From Aquilaria yunnanensis (taxonomy: Eukaryota > Streptophyta > Magnoliopsida > Malvales > Thymelaeaceae), in the NCBI GenBank assembly GCA_039654915.1, contig CM077594.1, forward strand, positions 73,650,393 through 73,714,392: 64,000 nt of DNA, given 5' to 3'. Under the pieces are notes generated by a model that made no database searches, had not been told where the DNA came from, and saw nothing but the letters and a program-made list of their open reading frames with translations. A program made the position numbers and the translations under genes. Below, in pieces: positions 33,930 to 44,299 of the stretch. The stretch's first letter is position 1. Each line of letters starts with the position of its first letter.

Positions 33930-35491
33930 TTTGCCACCATCTGTAGGAACCCATTCTTAGGTCACCGTTGTTGAGACTCGACGTTCTAAGGACAAGGGAC
34001 TTCAGAGGTCCTAGTCTGTGCTAGAGACTCAAGCGGCAACTGAACAGCCCGGGGCGGAGCCTTTCTTGCCTGAGGACGAACGTCCTTTGACAGTCATGAT
34101 GGGCTTTCTACGCGACTTTTAGCGCTCTATCATGGCTGAAATGACCTAACAGCTCGACCAAAGGTGGTCACAACCACCTCATAGGGGAAGGGCACTTTCT
34201 CATAGTACCCGTTAAGAGAGAACCCAAGGTTACCTTGTCGGAGCTCGGGAAGTGGGGGTTATCATCATTAGTCTTCAACAAAGAATGTACCCTTTAGAGG
34301 ACATTATGCTAGAGAAATGTTGCCAAAAAGGCCTAGAACATCCTGCCGACGAAGTCCATCCGCTGACGGGAAGTCCCAGTCCCCTCATCGGTGAAGTTAC
34401 TCACCGAAAAGATGACATCACTCTCCATTGCCGGTGACTACCAGGCAACGAGGAGAGGATATCACTACCATCCTCATGGAGAGAATCCTTGAGAGGCCGG
34501 AGAAGGTGGAAAAATAGGTTTCTCAAAAACCTGTTTAGTCAAGGTTGTCAGAGACCTTCACCGAAAAAGAGTCACCCTTCATCCGTGCAGTAGTAGAGGC
34601 ACCTATGCCAAGTGACTTATGAGTACCACGCTTGGAGACGTATGATGGACGCAGCGACCTCTAAGCCCACCTAACAAAAAATAGGCGTAGCATGATGTTG
34701 CATGGTCTTGATGACGCCACCCTTTGCAAGTGTTTCAAAATCACTTGTCAAGGTCAGCAACTATGTGGTATAACTCCTTGGCTCTTAAAACCATAATAGG
34801 CTTCCAAGAGTTATCCACTGCATTCACCCAGCAGTTCATCGAAAGTAGACCAACGGCAAAGATGCCCATCCAAATGTTTGACATAGCCCAAAAGAATAGG
34901 GAGACCATTTGGGACTATGTCGAAAGGTTCAACTAAGAAGCCCTGAGTGTGCCCGACTTCTGACCCAAAATCCGCATCCTCACCATGATCAGGGGACTTA
35001 GGAGAGATTCATAACTCTTCTACGAGTTCTCCAAAGATCCCTTTGACACCCTCGGGGAATTCTACCAAAGGGCAGAACAGCACATGACGGCCGAAGAGCT
35101 GAGGATAGGAGGGCCGAAGTCTGATCACAACCACCATGAGGGTCAAAGTCACCAACCTCGGTACCCCACCGAAGGTGGGGGCAGACCAAGGAAACAAAGG
35201 GGGAAGAGGCTAGTGTCATTCACTCCCCTGAACACCATAAGGATGAACATACTGATGGCCATGGAAAGGCAAGGAACATCAATCCAGTGTCCGAAGGCAT
35301 TGACCTTGGACAACAAGAAGAATATGAAAAAGTTCTGCCAATTCCACCGGGACCATGGGCACGATACTGAAGATTGCTTTCAGCTGAGAAAGTACATTGA
35401 ATCTCTGATCAAACAAGGGCAACTTCATCATTACCTGCGAAAGCCCTCTCGCAAAGCCCGGGAAAGGAAGGAGGAAGATAGAAGGGGATAG
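33898..35491 (+). pseudogene. Gag of element D
   Basis: The ATG at 33898 lies in the LTR and reads across the PBS (MSFNEDAARHHLPPSVGTHS, then a stop). Capsid fragments follow in changing frames: WYNSLALKTIIGFQELSTAF at about 34770, a stop after DYVERFN, then a 135-codon frame (35084-35491) with the CX2HX4HX4C knuckle CQFHRDHGHDTEDC at about 35337-35378. At least one frameshift lies near 34740. It would package element RNA; this copy is broken. Confidence 0.85.
33932..33949 (+). other. Primer binding site of element D (decayed)
   Basis: TGCCACCATCTGTAGGAA, four differences from the element E PBS, three of them G-to-A. Confidence 0.6.
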
Positions 35492-35640
35492 GATGAGGAC
35501 TATGATTCCGACCGACATCGTAATAGAAGTCCTAGAAAACACCCACCACCTCTAGCAGGAGTAATCCAGATGATTGCCACGGGAATACCCTCGACTAAGA
35601 GGAAAAGGAAAGTCCAAGAAATCTTGATGATGGAATTCGG

Positions 35641-36340
35641 CAACCCAGTGAACAAGCTTGTTCGAAAGACGGGTTTGCCATGAAGTTCCCTCATGATGAC
35701 CCCCCTCCTAATCACGGTAAGGATAGGGAGCTGGGACGTTGAAAGAGTGCTTGTCAATGATGGCTCCAACGCTGATGTTCTGTTCTCCAACTTGTTGCTA
35801 AACTTGGGCATCTCCAAGGGTGATCTTAAACCCGTTACCTCCCCTACCTTTGGCGTAGGTCCTGCCGAACTCCCTGTACTTGGATGGATCGATCTGCCCT
35901 TAATGCTAAGGGGAACCTCGGTTCAGACCAAGGAAGACCTTTTTGGTTCCACCATGATGAGGTTTATCATCATAGATGTCCCTTTTTCATACAATGCCAT
36001 TCTTTACATTCACCCAGATGTGAAGTACCTAACGGTAACATTCGGCACAAAGAAAGGGGATGTGGAAATATTCATCGATCAAGCCAAAGTAAGGAAAGTC
36101 TTCATGAAGGCAAGACAGAGCCCAATGAAAGTGCATGCACAAACTTCTGGAGACAAGAGCATGGCAAGCGAAAAGGGAAAAAATGACTTTGAGAAAATAA
36201 AAACAGAGGATGTAGAGCTTGTCCCAGGCCGAAGTAGCCGAGTAAGGAAAATACTGGCCGAAGGTGACAAGGAAAAGATTGTATCCCTTCTGTTAATGAA
36301 CAAGGATATGTTTGCCTACTCTTCGAGTAATATGCCTTAG
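35641..36340 (+). pseudogene. Aspartic protease region of element D
   Basis: The frame 35693-36340 contains VLVNDGSNADVLF, the family's DGS active-site region, then DLKPVTSPTFGVGPAELPVL. Relative to E, about nine residues are missing after NAIL. The region ends in DMFAYSSSNMP followed by a TAG; RT continues in the same frame, so this is a nonsense mutation and not a gene end. Confidence 0.85.
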
Positions 36341-37689
36341 GTAGACCCTGGTATAATCCAACATTTTCTTAAAGAATGTTCGGAGGTGAAGCCTATTCGG
36401 CAGAAAAAGCGTAGCCTCTCTGCGCATAAGAAAAACTTTATTAAAACCGAAGTCCAACGGTTAACGAAGGTGGGAATAATAAGGGAGGTCAAGTACCCCA
36501 AATGGCTAAGCGATGTAGTTGTTGCAATGAAGGAGGGGAGCAATAAGCTTTGGATGTGCATCGACTTCTTAAACATAAATGATGCCTGTCCAAAGGACTC
36601 GTATCCTTTGCCACCAGTAGACCAATTGGTAGACTCCATTGTCAAATATGGTATGCTTAGCTTCCTTGATACCTTTAACAAAAATCACCAAATTCAGATG
36701 AATCCTGAAGATGAGGAAAAAATTGCTTTCATTACCAAAATTGGGACTTACTACTACGTCAGAATGCCCTTCAGCCTTAAAAATGTGAGAGCAACATACC
36801 AAAGATTGAAGAATAATGTATTCAGCTCCCAAATTGGGAGAAATATGGAAGTATATGTCGACGATATGATAGTCAAGAGCAAACAACTTGGTAGTCATAT
36901 TATAGACTTGGAGGAAACATTCCACCAACTTCGGGAATTTGGGATCCGTCTTAACCCCGAGAGATGTGTGTTTGGGGTAATGGTTGGCAAATTCCTTGGG
37001 TTTATGGTATCCAAAAGAGGTATCAATGCCAACCCAAAAAAAGTTAAGGTCCTGCTAGGATTTTGAACTCCCATGATGACCAAGGATGTGCAAAGGATTA
37101 CTGGGAGAATCATGGCCCTTAGCAGATTCATCTCCAGATACGGGGACCAGTGCCGACCATTCTTCAAAGTGCTCACCAAAGTAGCAAAGAATGAAGGTAA
37201 CCCCGATTCTGAGGAACAACTTTGGAAGATTGCCAAAACGCTTGTGACGAACTCAAGAGCTACTTAAGCCACCTGCTGACACTTCGGCAGCCGCTAGAAG
37301 GAGAACCTTTTGTCCTCTACCTCGTAGTTACTGAAAAGGCCGTAAGTTCGGTACTTGTAAGGGAAGAGGGAGGAAAACAATGGTCAGTATACTATGTAAG
37401 CAAGTCCCTGCACGGTGCTGAAGTTAGGTACCCTCTCCTGAAAAAGGCCATCTATGCTCGAGTGTTGGCAAGTAGAAGGTTGTGGCCTTACTTCTAAGGA
37501 CATCCTATCATTGTTCGAAGTAACCTACCTCTTAGGGATGTCATGAGGAAAGTAGACCAGTCTAGAAGATTATCAAAGTGGTGCATTGAGCTCTATGAAT
37601 ATGACATCACCTATGAGCCGAGAAGGGTAATAAAGGCCCAAGCATTAGCAAATTTCATCGCCGAAGTACCAAAAGCTGAAGATACCCTG
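36341..37689 (+). pseudogene. RT and first RNase H of element D
   Basis: RT is well kept: PIRQKKRSLSAHK at the start, MCIDFLNINDACPKDSYPLP, and YVDD at 36854-36865. A TGA at 37064-37066 replaces an Arg codon (CGA in type). The RNase H region follows (PFVLYLVVTEKAVSSVLV, YVSKSLHGAEVRYPLLKKA) with a frameshift near 37240 and a TAA at 37495-37497. Confidence 0.88.
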
Positions 37690-38228
37690 GAGGACCTCAA
37701 TAGTGATGAACCTAAATGGACACTCTTCATCGATGGTGCCTTCGGTTCTGAACATCAAGGAGCCAGAGTAATTTTGTGGGGACCTGTAGGTATGGAAGCA
37801 TCAAAGTCCATCAAGTTCAATTCAACATCACCAATAATGTCACCAAATATGAAGCCCTCATAGCAGGCTTACGGTTGGAAAAAAGAGTTGGTGTGAGAAA
37901 TTTGAAGGCCCACAGCGATTCTCAGCTGATCATCCAACAGATGGTAGGGGACTACGGGGCAAAAGACTTGAACTTGGAAAAGTACCACGACCTCGCAAAA
38001 AGGCTTATCCTAAAATTCAACAGGGTACAGATAGAAAATGTACCTCGGTGGGACAATATGGAGGCGGATACTTTGGCCAAGTCAATGGAGTCCATCGAAG
38101 TACTTTATCAGCTAAGAATAGCATTAATGTGCATAGCAACCTCAGGTATAGGGTGGAAAGATCCTATCAAGAAATATCTCGCAACTTCGGAACTTCCCGA
38201 AGATCTTCTTGAAGCTGTGAAAGTGTGA
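37690..38228 (+). pseudogene. Second (archaeal-type) RNase H of element D
   Basis: WTLFIDGAFGSEHQGARVIL has the first Asp, NNVTKYEALIAGL the Glu, LKAHSDSQLIIQQ the second Asp, and VPRWDNMEADTLAK the last Asp of a complete DEDD-type RNase H fold after the gypsy RNase H. This extra domain is known in Tat elements. A frameshift near 37800 splits it. Confidence 0.85.
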
Positions 38229-39389
38229 AAGCGCTCAGGTAGATACTTCCTATTCAAAGAAGAGTTGTACCGACAAGGGTACACAAGTCTGCTACAAAGG
38301 TGTGTCAGCGAAGAGGACATTGAGATGGTCCTCAAAGAAGTCCATGAGGGGGCTTGCGGTTCTCACATCGAGACTGATGCCCTTGCTGAATTGCTACTCC
38401 GCCAAGGATATTTCTGGCCTACCTTAAGGAAGGATGCGGCGTAGTTTGTCCAGAAATGTGACAAGTTCCAGAGAAATGCTTCCACCCAGAGACTACCCTT
38501 GGAAGTAATAACTTCGGCAAACTATCACTGCCCTTTCACTATTTGGGGTATTGACCTTATTGGGCCTCTCCCAATAGCTCCAGGAGGAGTGAAGTTTAGC
38601 ATAGTCGCAGTAGACTAATTCACCAAGTGGATCAAGGCAGAACCTTTAGTAGCAATATCAACAAAGGACATACAAAGATTTGTTTGGAAGAACATCATAT
38701 GCAGATTTGGCATATCGAGGGTGATAGTAGCTGATAATGGTTCCCAGTTTACCGATACTGGTTTCCAGGAATTCACAGCCGACCTTGTGATAAAATTTCA
38801 CTTCGGCCCGGTTGCCCATCCTCAGAGCAATGGACAAGTTGAAGTGTCCAACAGAATGATAAAAGATGGTCTGAAAAAATGGTTGAAGGAAGCAAAGGGA
38901 AAATGGCTAGAAGAGTTTTCGAGCGTGCTGTGGAGCTATCGAACAACTCCTAGAAGGGCCACGGGTGAGACACCCTTCTCACTCGTCTTTGGCACCGAGG
39001 CCATTATCCCTGTCGAGGTTGTACAGCCATCTGTTATAATACAGGTGTTTGGCGAAGATGGGAACAACCTCGATTTAAGAACCAAGTTGGATATGATTGA
39101 CGAGCATATAGAGATGGCCGAGCTTAGAAGAAAATCTTTTCAGCAAAGAGTAGCTGTTGCTACAAACTTGCATGTCAAGCGTAAAGGAATCAAGAAAGGG
39201 GACCTCATTCTCCGAAAGGCTAGATTCAAAGCCTGAAAACCATCTGATTGAGTACTTCGGGCAAATTGGGATGAACCTTATTTTGTCATTGAGGAAGTTC
39301 GGCCAGGAGTCTATAAGCTTGGTGATACTAAAGGTGAAGAATTGAAAAATACATGGCATTCAAACTCTTTGAAAAAATTCTACACTTAG
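38229..39389 (+). pseudogene. Integrase and pol C-terminus of element D
   Basis: Frame 0 runs through HEGACGSHIETDALAELLL and the CDKFQRNAS-type zinc region, then core residues in WGIDLIGPLP, VIVADNGSQF and NGQVEVSNR (D, D, E). Stops occur at DAA-stop-FVQ and AVD-stop-FTK. The tail EEVRPGVYKLGDTKGEELKN (about 39293-39352) is shared by A, F and Z; pol ends at TAG 39387-39389. Confidence 0.88.
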
Positions 39390-39425
39390 AAAAATTTTCT
39401 AGGGAAAAATTGTGCAAAAGACGCC

Positions 39426-39655
39426 GAAGGAGGTGAACCGTATGTGGTTGCTTTCGAAAATGTGTGAGTGATATTTTACAATTTTTACCGAAGGTGGTCA
39501 ACTGAACATAGTTGGTCCTAAAGGTACTTAACTGTTTTTGCACAAATTGAGTTTCATCGAAAATGGTCGACCGAACATGGCCGGTCCCAAAGGTACTTAA
39601 CTAGTTTTGAAAAACAAGTTTTCCAAAGAAGGTTGACCAAATATGGTTGTGAAAC
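39426..39655 (+). repeat. Tandem repeat in the 3' spacer of D
   Basis: Three and a half units start at 39426, 39490, 39559 and 39628 (64, 69, 69 bp and partial). The unit contains GAAGGTGGTCAACTGAACAT and AAAGGTACTTAACT. F has two related units at 58169-58299. Confidence 0.8.
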
Positions 39656-39852
39656 CTTCAAAGAGACTAGGATGTAAATCCTTAAAGGATAATACAACTC
39701 ATCATCAAAGATGGTTAAATGCCGAAGGACAATAATGTCCGAAGTCAAACCAATCAGGGACTTGGCCAAAGTTTTGGACAAGAAATGGGAAAGTTCCATT
39801 AAGTTTAAATGACAAAGTGTAAAGTAAAAAAAAAAAAAAAGGAAAGAATAAG

Positions 39853-42326
39853 CTATTGCTTGTCTTGCCCATTTTCGGGGTCTTCAACATCCTCGGTGTG
39901 ATCATCTTTGGCATCATCATCCTAATCTTCACCACCATCATCAGCTGGAGGGGGAAGAACGGGGAGGTTGAGAATTTAATACTTAACCATGCTGAGAATG
40001 GCCCTTTGAGGATGTCAAGCGCCTGCAAGAAGGAGAGGTTAAGGCTAGGGTACTGGGACAAGACTTGATGGTGAGCAAGGCAAAAACCATCCTGAAATGA
40101 GGACTTAGTCACCTCACCGGACTTAGCCTTCTCCCCCTTCAAATCCTCCAGTTCTTTCTTAAGTACTTTGACCTCTTTCTCCAATTTCTTTTTCTTCTTC
40201 TTTTTTTTTCCTTCTTCATCCTATCTATCTCGGTTATGAATTCGGCATTGAGCCCTAACGCCTTTGTGAGATTGGCAACGGCGTCGTTCTTCTCCTTCTG
40301 AAAGGCTGCATTTGCCAAAGTTAGGTTCACCACCCTCGTGCCAAGGTCTGACACTTTTGAAAAAAAGTCCTCCAAAAGCTCATTTTGGCTCTTCAGCACC
40401 TCTTCCCAAAGACTGGCTAGGTCCTCATTCATAAATTTGTTGAGCTTGCCATACTTAACGACTGAGCCAGCAAATAGCTCTTTCACCTTGGCCAAGTTCT
40501 CCTTCAATTGACTTTGGACAGAAGACTATTTGGTCGCCTAAGCCTAAAAATATCCACCGTACGCCAAAAGCTACAAAAAGGAGGATTCCAAATGTGCGTA
40601 AAAAGCAACAAAAGCTCAAAATTTTTCTAAGTCCTAAAGAGCTAAGGTTTACCTGGGCAGCATGCTCAGTCATCCTCGCGGTGAGGACTTCTTCATTCGA
40701 GCACTCCTCCATTAGAGACTGGAAGGTAGCATTAGTCGTAATGCCCCTCGCCATTTGAGGGGCCATCTTCTGACTATCCTCGGAGAACAAGTCCATGTCC
40801 TCCATGAAGGTCCAGACCTTATTCTTCAGGATTTTTGAATCTAAAAGGCCCTCTTTCGAACATGCTCCGCAATCCACTGAGCCTGTGCTCGTTCATCTAC
40901 AAAATCATGCCAAAGTTCAGTTACAATGTTATCCCTTAGCCATTCATCTACAAGGTCTAAAATACCAAAAAATCCTAAACCCATAGATGAATGGCTAAGG
41001 GACAAACCTGGTTGGAGTTCGGGGCCTTCTTCATCAGACTCATTGACGTCCAACACTTCGGCGAGGATGTCCTTGCCTTTACTTCTTTGCCGCTCTTGAG
41101 CCTCTTTAGCAAACATCTCTCCTAGCGAAGTTCCCAGTGCCTCAACAGCAGCATCGGGACTTAGGGGGATAGAATGGATGGCTGGCTCCGAAGGCGGGTT
41201 AGCATGCGTAGAAGTTTAGTCAAGGACCTCCACCTAACCTTCAAACGGAGGTGGAAGGAAGCCGTCCATACTTTTCTTCGACTTCAGTGCCAACGATGGC
41301 CTAGCTAGCACCTTCTTCCTTTTAGGTGCCTTCTTTTTCGGTTGCTTCCTTTTCTTGGCCTGACCAAGGAAAACACTTCTGTAGAAGGCCGTATCGCCCA
41401 TCGCTACAAAAAGAAGAACATCAGTGTAAGTATGGAGAAGTTATAAAAAGGAAAGTAAAAAAAAGGCTTACTCTCTACCAATGCCGAGTGCGTAAGTTCG
41501 CCCTGAAGGAGCATGACCAACCATGACTTTTTTCCATCCACAGCTGGTTTCGGCATTTTCAAGTTAGAAAGGTGCTTTCTGATAATCCCTAGTTCCTGAA
41601 GTACTTCTTCGGTCATGAAGCTCCACCTAATGGGGAAAGGGCAGAGAGAATGCAAGGGAACCTCGGCAGCCAGTTCGCAACAGCTCGAATACGGCAATCA
41701 AACTTCTCAAATTGGGCCTATAATTTTAAAGTTAATAGCTTCCTCGAGTCTACTACGTCAATGGCTAAGGTACTTGGAGCCCATTGACCCGAAAAATCTA
41801 CCCATTTATTATCAATCCTCATGAAGAAGTACTTCTTCTGCCAACCTTGCCAACTGTCTTTTTTCCTGAAAGTAAAAGTAAACTTCTTACTCCCGGCTCC
41901 CCAAAGGAGTAAGAAGTAGAATCCACCCTTTGGGATGGGATGAAGTTTGTAATATTGCATGAAAAAGATGAAGTGGGGCTCTATATTGAAGATCCAACAC
42001 ATGCAAAGAAAGGCGTTAAAATAAGAGTATGAGTTCGAAGGAAGTTGGTTAACGGTTATGCCATGAAATTGGCAGAAGTCATAAACCATATTCGGTAGAG
42101 GATACCAAAGACCCGCCTTCAACTGTGCTTTGAAGACAGTAACCTCATTATGACGAGGAAGGTAGCTCGGTACAGCAGGTCCGGGAAGACGGGTGATGGC
42201 GTACGAATGAAAAAAAATTTTGGCTGACCACTTCTTCAGCTTTTTCGAAATGGCACAGCTTAGTTGAGAGTTAAGAGGAAGCCAACTCTCAGGAAAGGGT
42301 TTTACTAAGGCTTGCCTAGAAGACAT
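39853..42326 (-). pseudogene. Antisense four-exon gene of D
   Basis: Exons on the minus strand: 42326-41472, 41403-41008, 40956-40653, 40570-39853. Introns: 68 bp (GTAAGC...TTGTAG), 51 bp (GTTTGT...TTTTAG; short, so the acceptor may be the TTGTAG near 40897), 82 bp (GTAAAC...TTGTAG). Intron 1 and 3 positions and phases equal those of A. Exon 1 (MSSRQALVKPFPESW..., YYKLHPIPKGGFYFLLL) has a stop at 41718 and a frameshift near 41680. Exon 2 is very basic (KKRKQPKKKAPKRKK). Exon 4 begins with stops, then a coiled coil, frameshifted in a poly-K tract near 40200, DGFCLAHHQVLSQYPSLNLS and an acidic end. Product unknown. Confidence 0.78.
40932..41002. repeat. 19-bp perfect inverted repeat spanning intron 2 of the D antisense gene
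   Basis: TCCCTTAGCCATTCATCTA at 40932-40950 is repeated as its exact reverse complement at 40984-41002, with a 33-nt loop. One arm is exonic (DEWLRD codons), the other lies in the intron. Confidence 0.85.
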
Positions 42327-42575
42327 ATTCGGGGGTGAAGGTACTAACCTCGGACAAATGAGATAAAAAAAAAAGAAGGAGGAAGAGGAAGAACTACTTC
42401 AGAAACAAACCCACCTACTTTAGGAGGAAAGGAGATTTGGGAGAATGCCACAAAAGTTGCCGGAAATTGCTCCACTGCTAGCATCGCCACAAAAGAAAGC
42501 TAGAAAGGTGAGAGGAAATTCGTGAGTGAAGGAAATGAAAATAGAAGAGTGAAGAAATCCTTGACTGCAAAGGCC

Positions 42576-42583
42576 TTATATAA
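42576..42583 (-). promoter_or_regulatory. TATA box of the antisense gene in D
   Basis: TTATATAA about 250 bp upstream of the ATG at 42326, at a position equivalent to the A copy. Confidence 0.6.
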
Positions 42584-42589
42584 ACGAAA

Positions 42590-43113
42590 GGAGGTAGGCG
42601 AAGCGTCACCATAATGACCCTTCGCAAGCGAAGGGACGTAACCGACGTAATAGACGCGATTGATCACCACTAACTCAATGACACGTGTCAGATGATGCAA
42701 AAATCAAGGGCACACCTACTGACACTGGCAGGCCTGTACCGCCTAGCCCGAAGTGACGCAACTGCCTAGATAGATAAGAACGGTTCACCGACAGAAGACA
42801 AGAATATTAAACATTGAAGAAATTATGGCCCCTTACCTTTGAAAAGATGACTTCGGCTGTAGGACACGAAAAAGCTGCTTTGGATTCTGAAGGTGTGACC
42901 TCACCAAAAGAATAAGATGCTGGCTCTAAACAACGTCCTTGTCAAAGGCTCGAAACTTAGTGCGAAAACCCTCGGAGAATGCCCAGAATAAAACTTCGGC
43001 AAAAGAATGGAATTTTTGCCCGAAGAGCCGGCAAGAGTAAACTGTCTTGGTGAAAGTACTGCTTTAGCTGCTAATGCTGAAGATATTACTTCAGCTTGTC
43101 CGAAGGGCGCATG
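42590..43113. other. 3' region of D upstream of the antisense gene, with PPT
   Basis: No gene. It ends with the polypurine run CGAAGGGCGCATG (43101-43113) next to the 3' LTR. Confidence 0.65.
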
Positions 43114-43885
43114 TGATAGCCAAAGGGCTATCGCCCCTGAGATCTCCTGATCTGTAGCCAAAGGGCTATCACCCGCAAGATCTTCTGATTGGCTAACTTG
43201 ACGCCACCTTCAGAATGAGCTTAGCGACGACCTCAGGGCATTCTCAACACCACCCTCAGAAAGGAACATGACTAACTTCGGGAAAAAGTGTCTTCACCAC
43301 CCTCGGATTTGTGAAGCTACCAACCTCAGAAAAGTAGATCCACCATCTTCAACAAAGGAAAAAGTCTCCCGAAAGTGACCCACTCTTCTAAAGGGCCTTC
43401 CTCGATAGACCTCTGGGAAAATCTCTGCCCGAAGGGGTCTTACACCCTGAACCCAAAGGGGTCTCACGGAGATACTACAAAAATAGTTAAGGAGCCTCTG
43501 ACAAAGAGACCTTGCACATGCCCTTACCCTCTGGCTAGAACGGCCTACGGCCAGCTGGAGATGCCTGCCTTCAAAGGTATGGATCGGATCTGACTGAACA
43601 AGTGTCATGATCTGGAAAAGCTGTGTCAAACGGCCTCCTTCCTCCACCCTCCTATAAATACTTGTGAGGGACCTTGGTAAGGATATGAGAGTCTCTTTAT
43701 TCTTTGCTCTCTATTCTTTATTACCACTCTCACAAATACTAACTTAGGCATCGGAGGCTCTTCCCCCGGAAACACACTCCGGGGAGCTCCTAACCCTCAT
43801 TCTTTTAAGTGCTTCAGATACTCTCACATCGAAAGTCCTCTCTATGGGCCAACATGTCATTCAACGAAGATGCCGCCGGGCATCA
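43114..43885 (+). repeat. 3' LTR of element D
   Basis: 772 bp, TGATAGCC to GGGCATCA. It is 51 bp longer than the 5' LTR, mainly from extra sequence near 43310 and 43440-43490. TATAAATA is at 43653-43660; the G-box is degraded to ACAAGTGT. It keeps the tandem hairpin units and the U5 ATG at 43854-43856. Confidence 0.93.
43677..43817 (+). other. Putative leader intron in the D 3' LTR
   Basis: GTAAGG donor just after the expected start site, CTAAC-like branch site in CTCCTAACCC, pyrimidine-rich run and CAG acceptor; 141 bp. An ATG at 43685 would be removed and the gag ATG at 43854 brought near the cap. Inferred only. Confidence 0.4.
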
Positions 43886-43890
43886 AGTGT

Positions 43891-44299
43891 TAGCAGTTTG
43901 AAGGCCTTATCAACACATTCACTTGAATCAGTGATTCACTATTATTCCTTCATCCTTTTCATGTACCTTTTGGAGTTAAAGCCATTTTTCAAGGATTTGA
44001 GGTTTAACTCTGTCATTTGGCTGAATAGCCGAAGTTTCTTTGGTGCATCAGTGCTCTATCTCTTTTCTCTTGTTCTTTCAGTAACGGTAATGGCTTTCAT
44101 TATTCTCATGATTTTTTTATGTACATAGACTTAATTCATGAGTTTGGGCAAGGTTTCCTATGAAATTTTTCTTTGCCATATATTCTTCGCATATAGTGTG
44201 TTTCTATTGAAATTTTACTTCGGCCAAATTAAGTGAAGTACATCTTTTGACAATCTATGTGCCATGGTGTTTTTCAGTTTAGCTCCAAGGTTATCTACC
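43891..44299. other. Spacer of Z right of element D
   Basis: Continuation of the Z 3' non-coding region. No ORF is supported. Confidence 0.6.

Larger units (their letters stand above)
33209..43885 (+). mobile_element. Tat-lineage element 'D' (plus), full-length but inactive
   Basis: LTRs at 33209-33929 and 43114-43885 with a perfect AGTGT duplication (33204-33208, 43886-43890) bound 10,677 bp. Order: PBS, gag with zinc knuckle, protease, RT (YVDD), RNase H, second RNase H, integrase, 3' spacer with tandem repeats, antisense gene on the minus strand, PPT, LTR. Two RNase H regions before integrase are diagnostic of the Tat lineage. Gag and pol carry many stops and at least three frameshifts. 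It is inserted in Z about 200 bp beyond the Z antisense gene. Confidence 0.95.

Noticed and set aside
39365..39900. Envelope-like gene between pol and LTR
   Set aside because: Plant env-like ORFs lie on the sense strand after pol; here the coding sequence is antisense and has no signal peptide or transmembrane segments.
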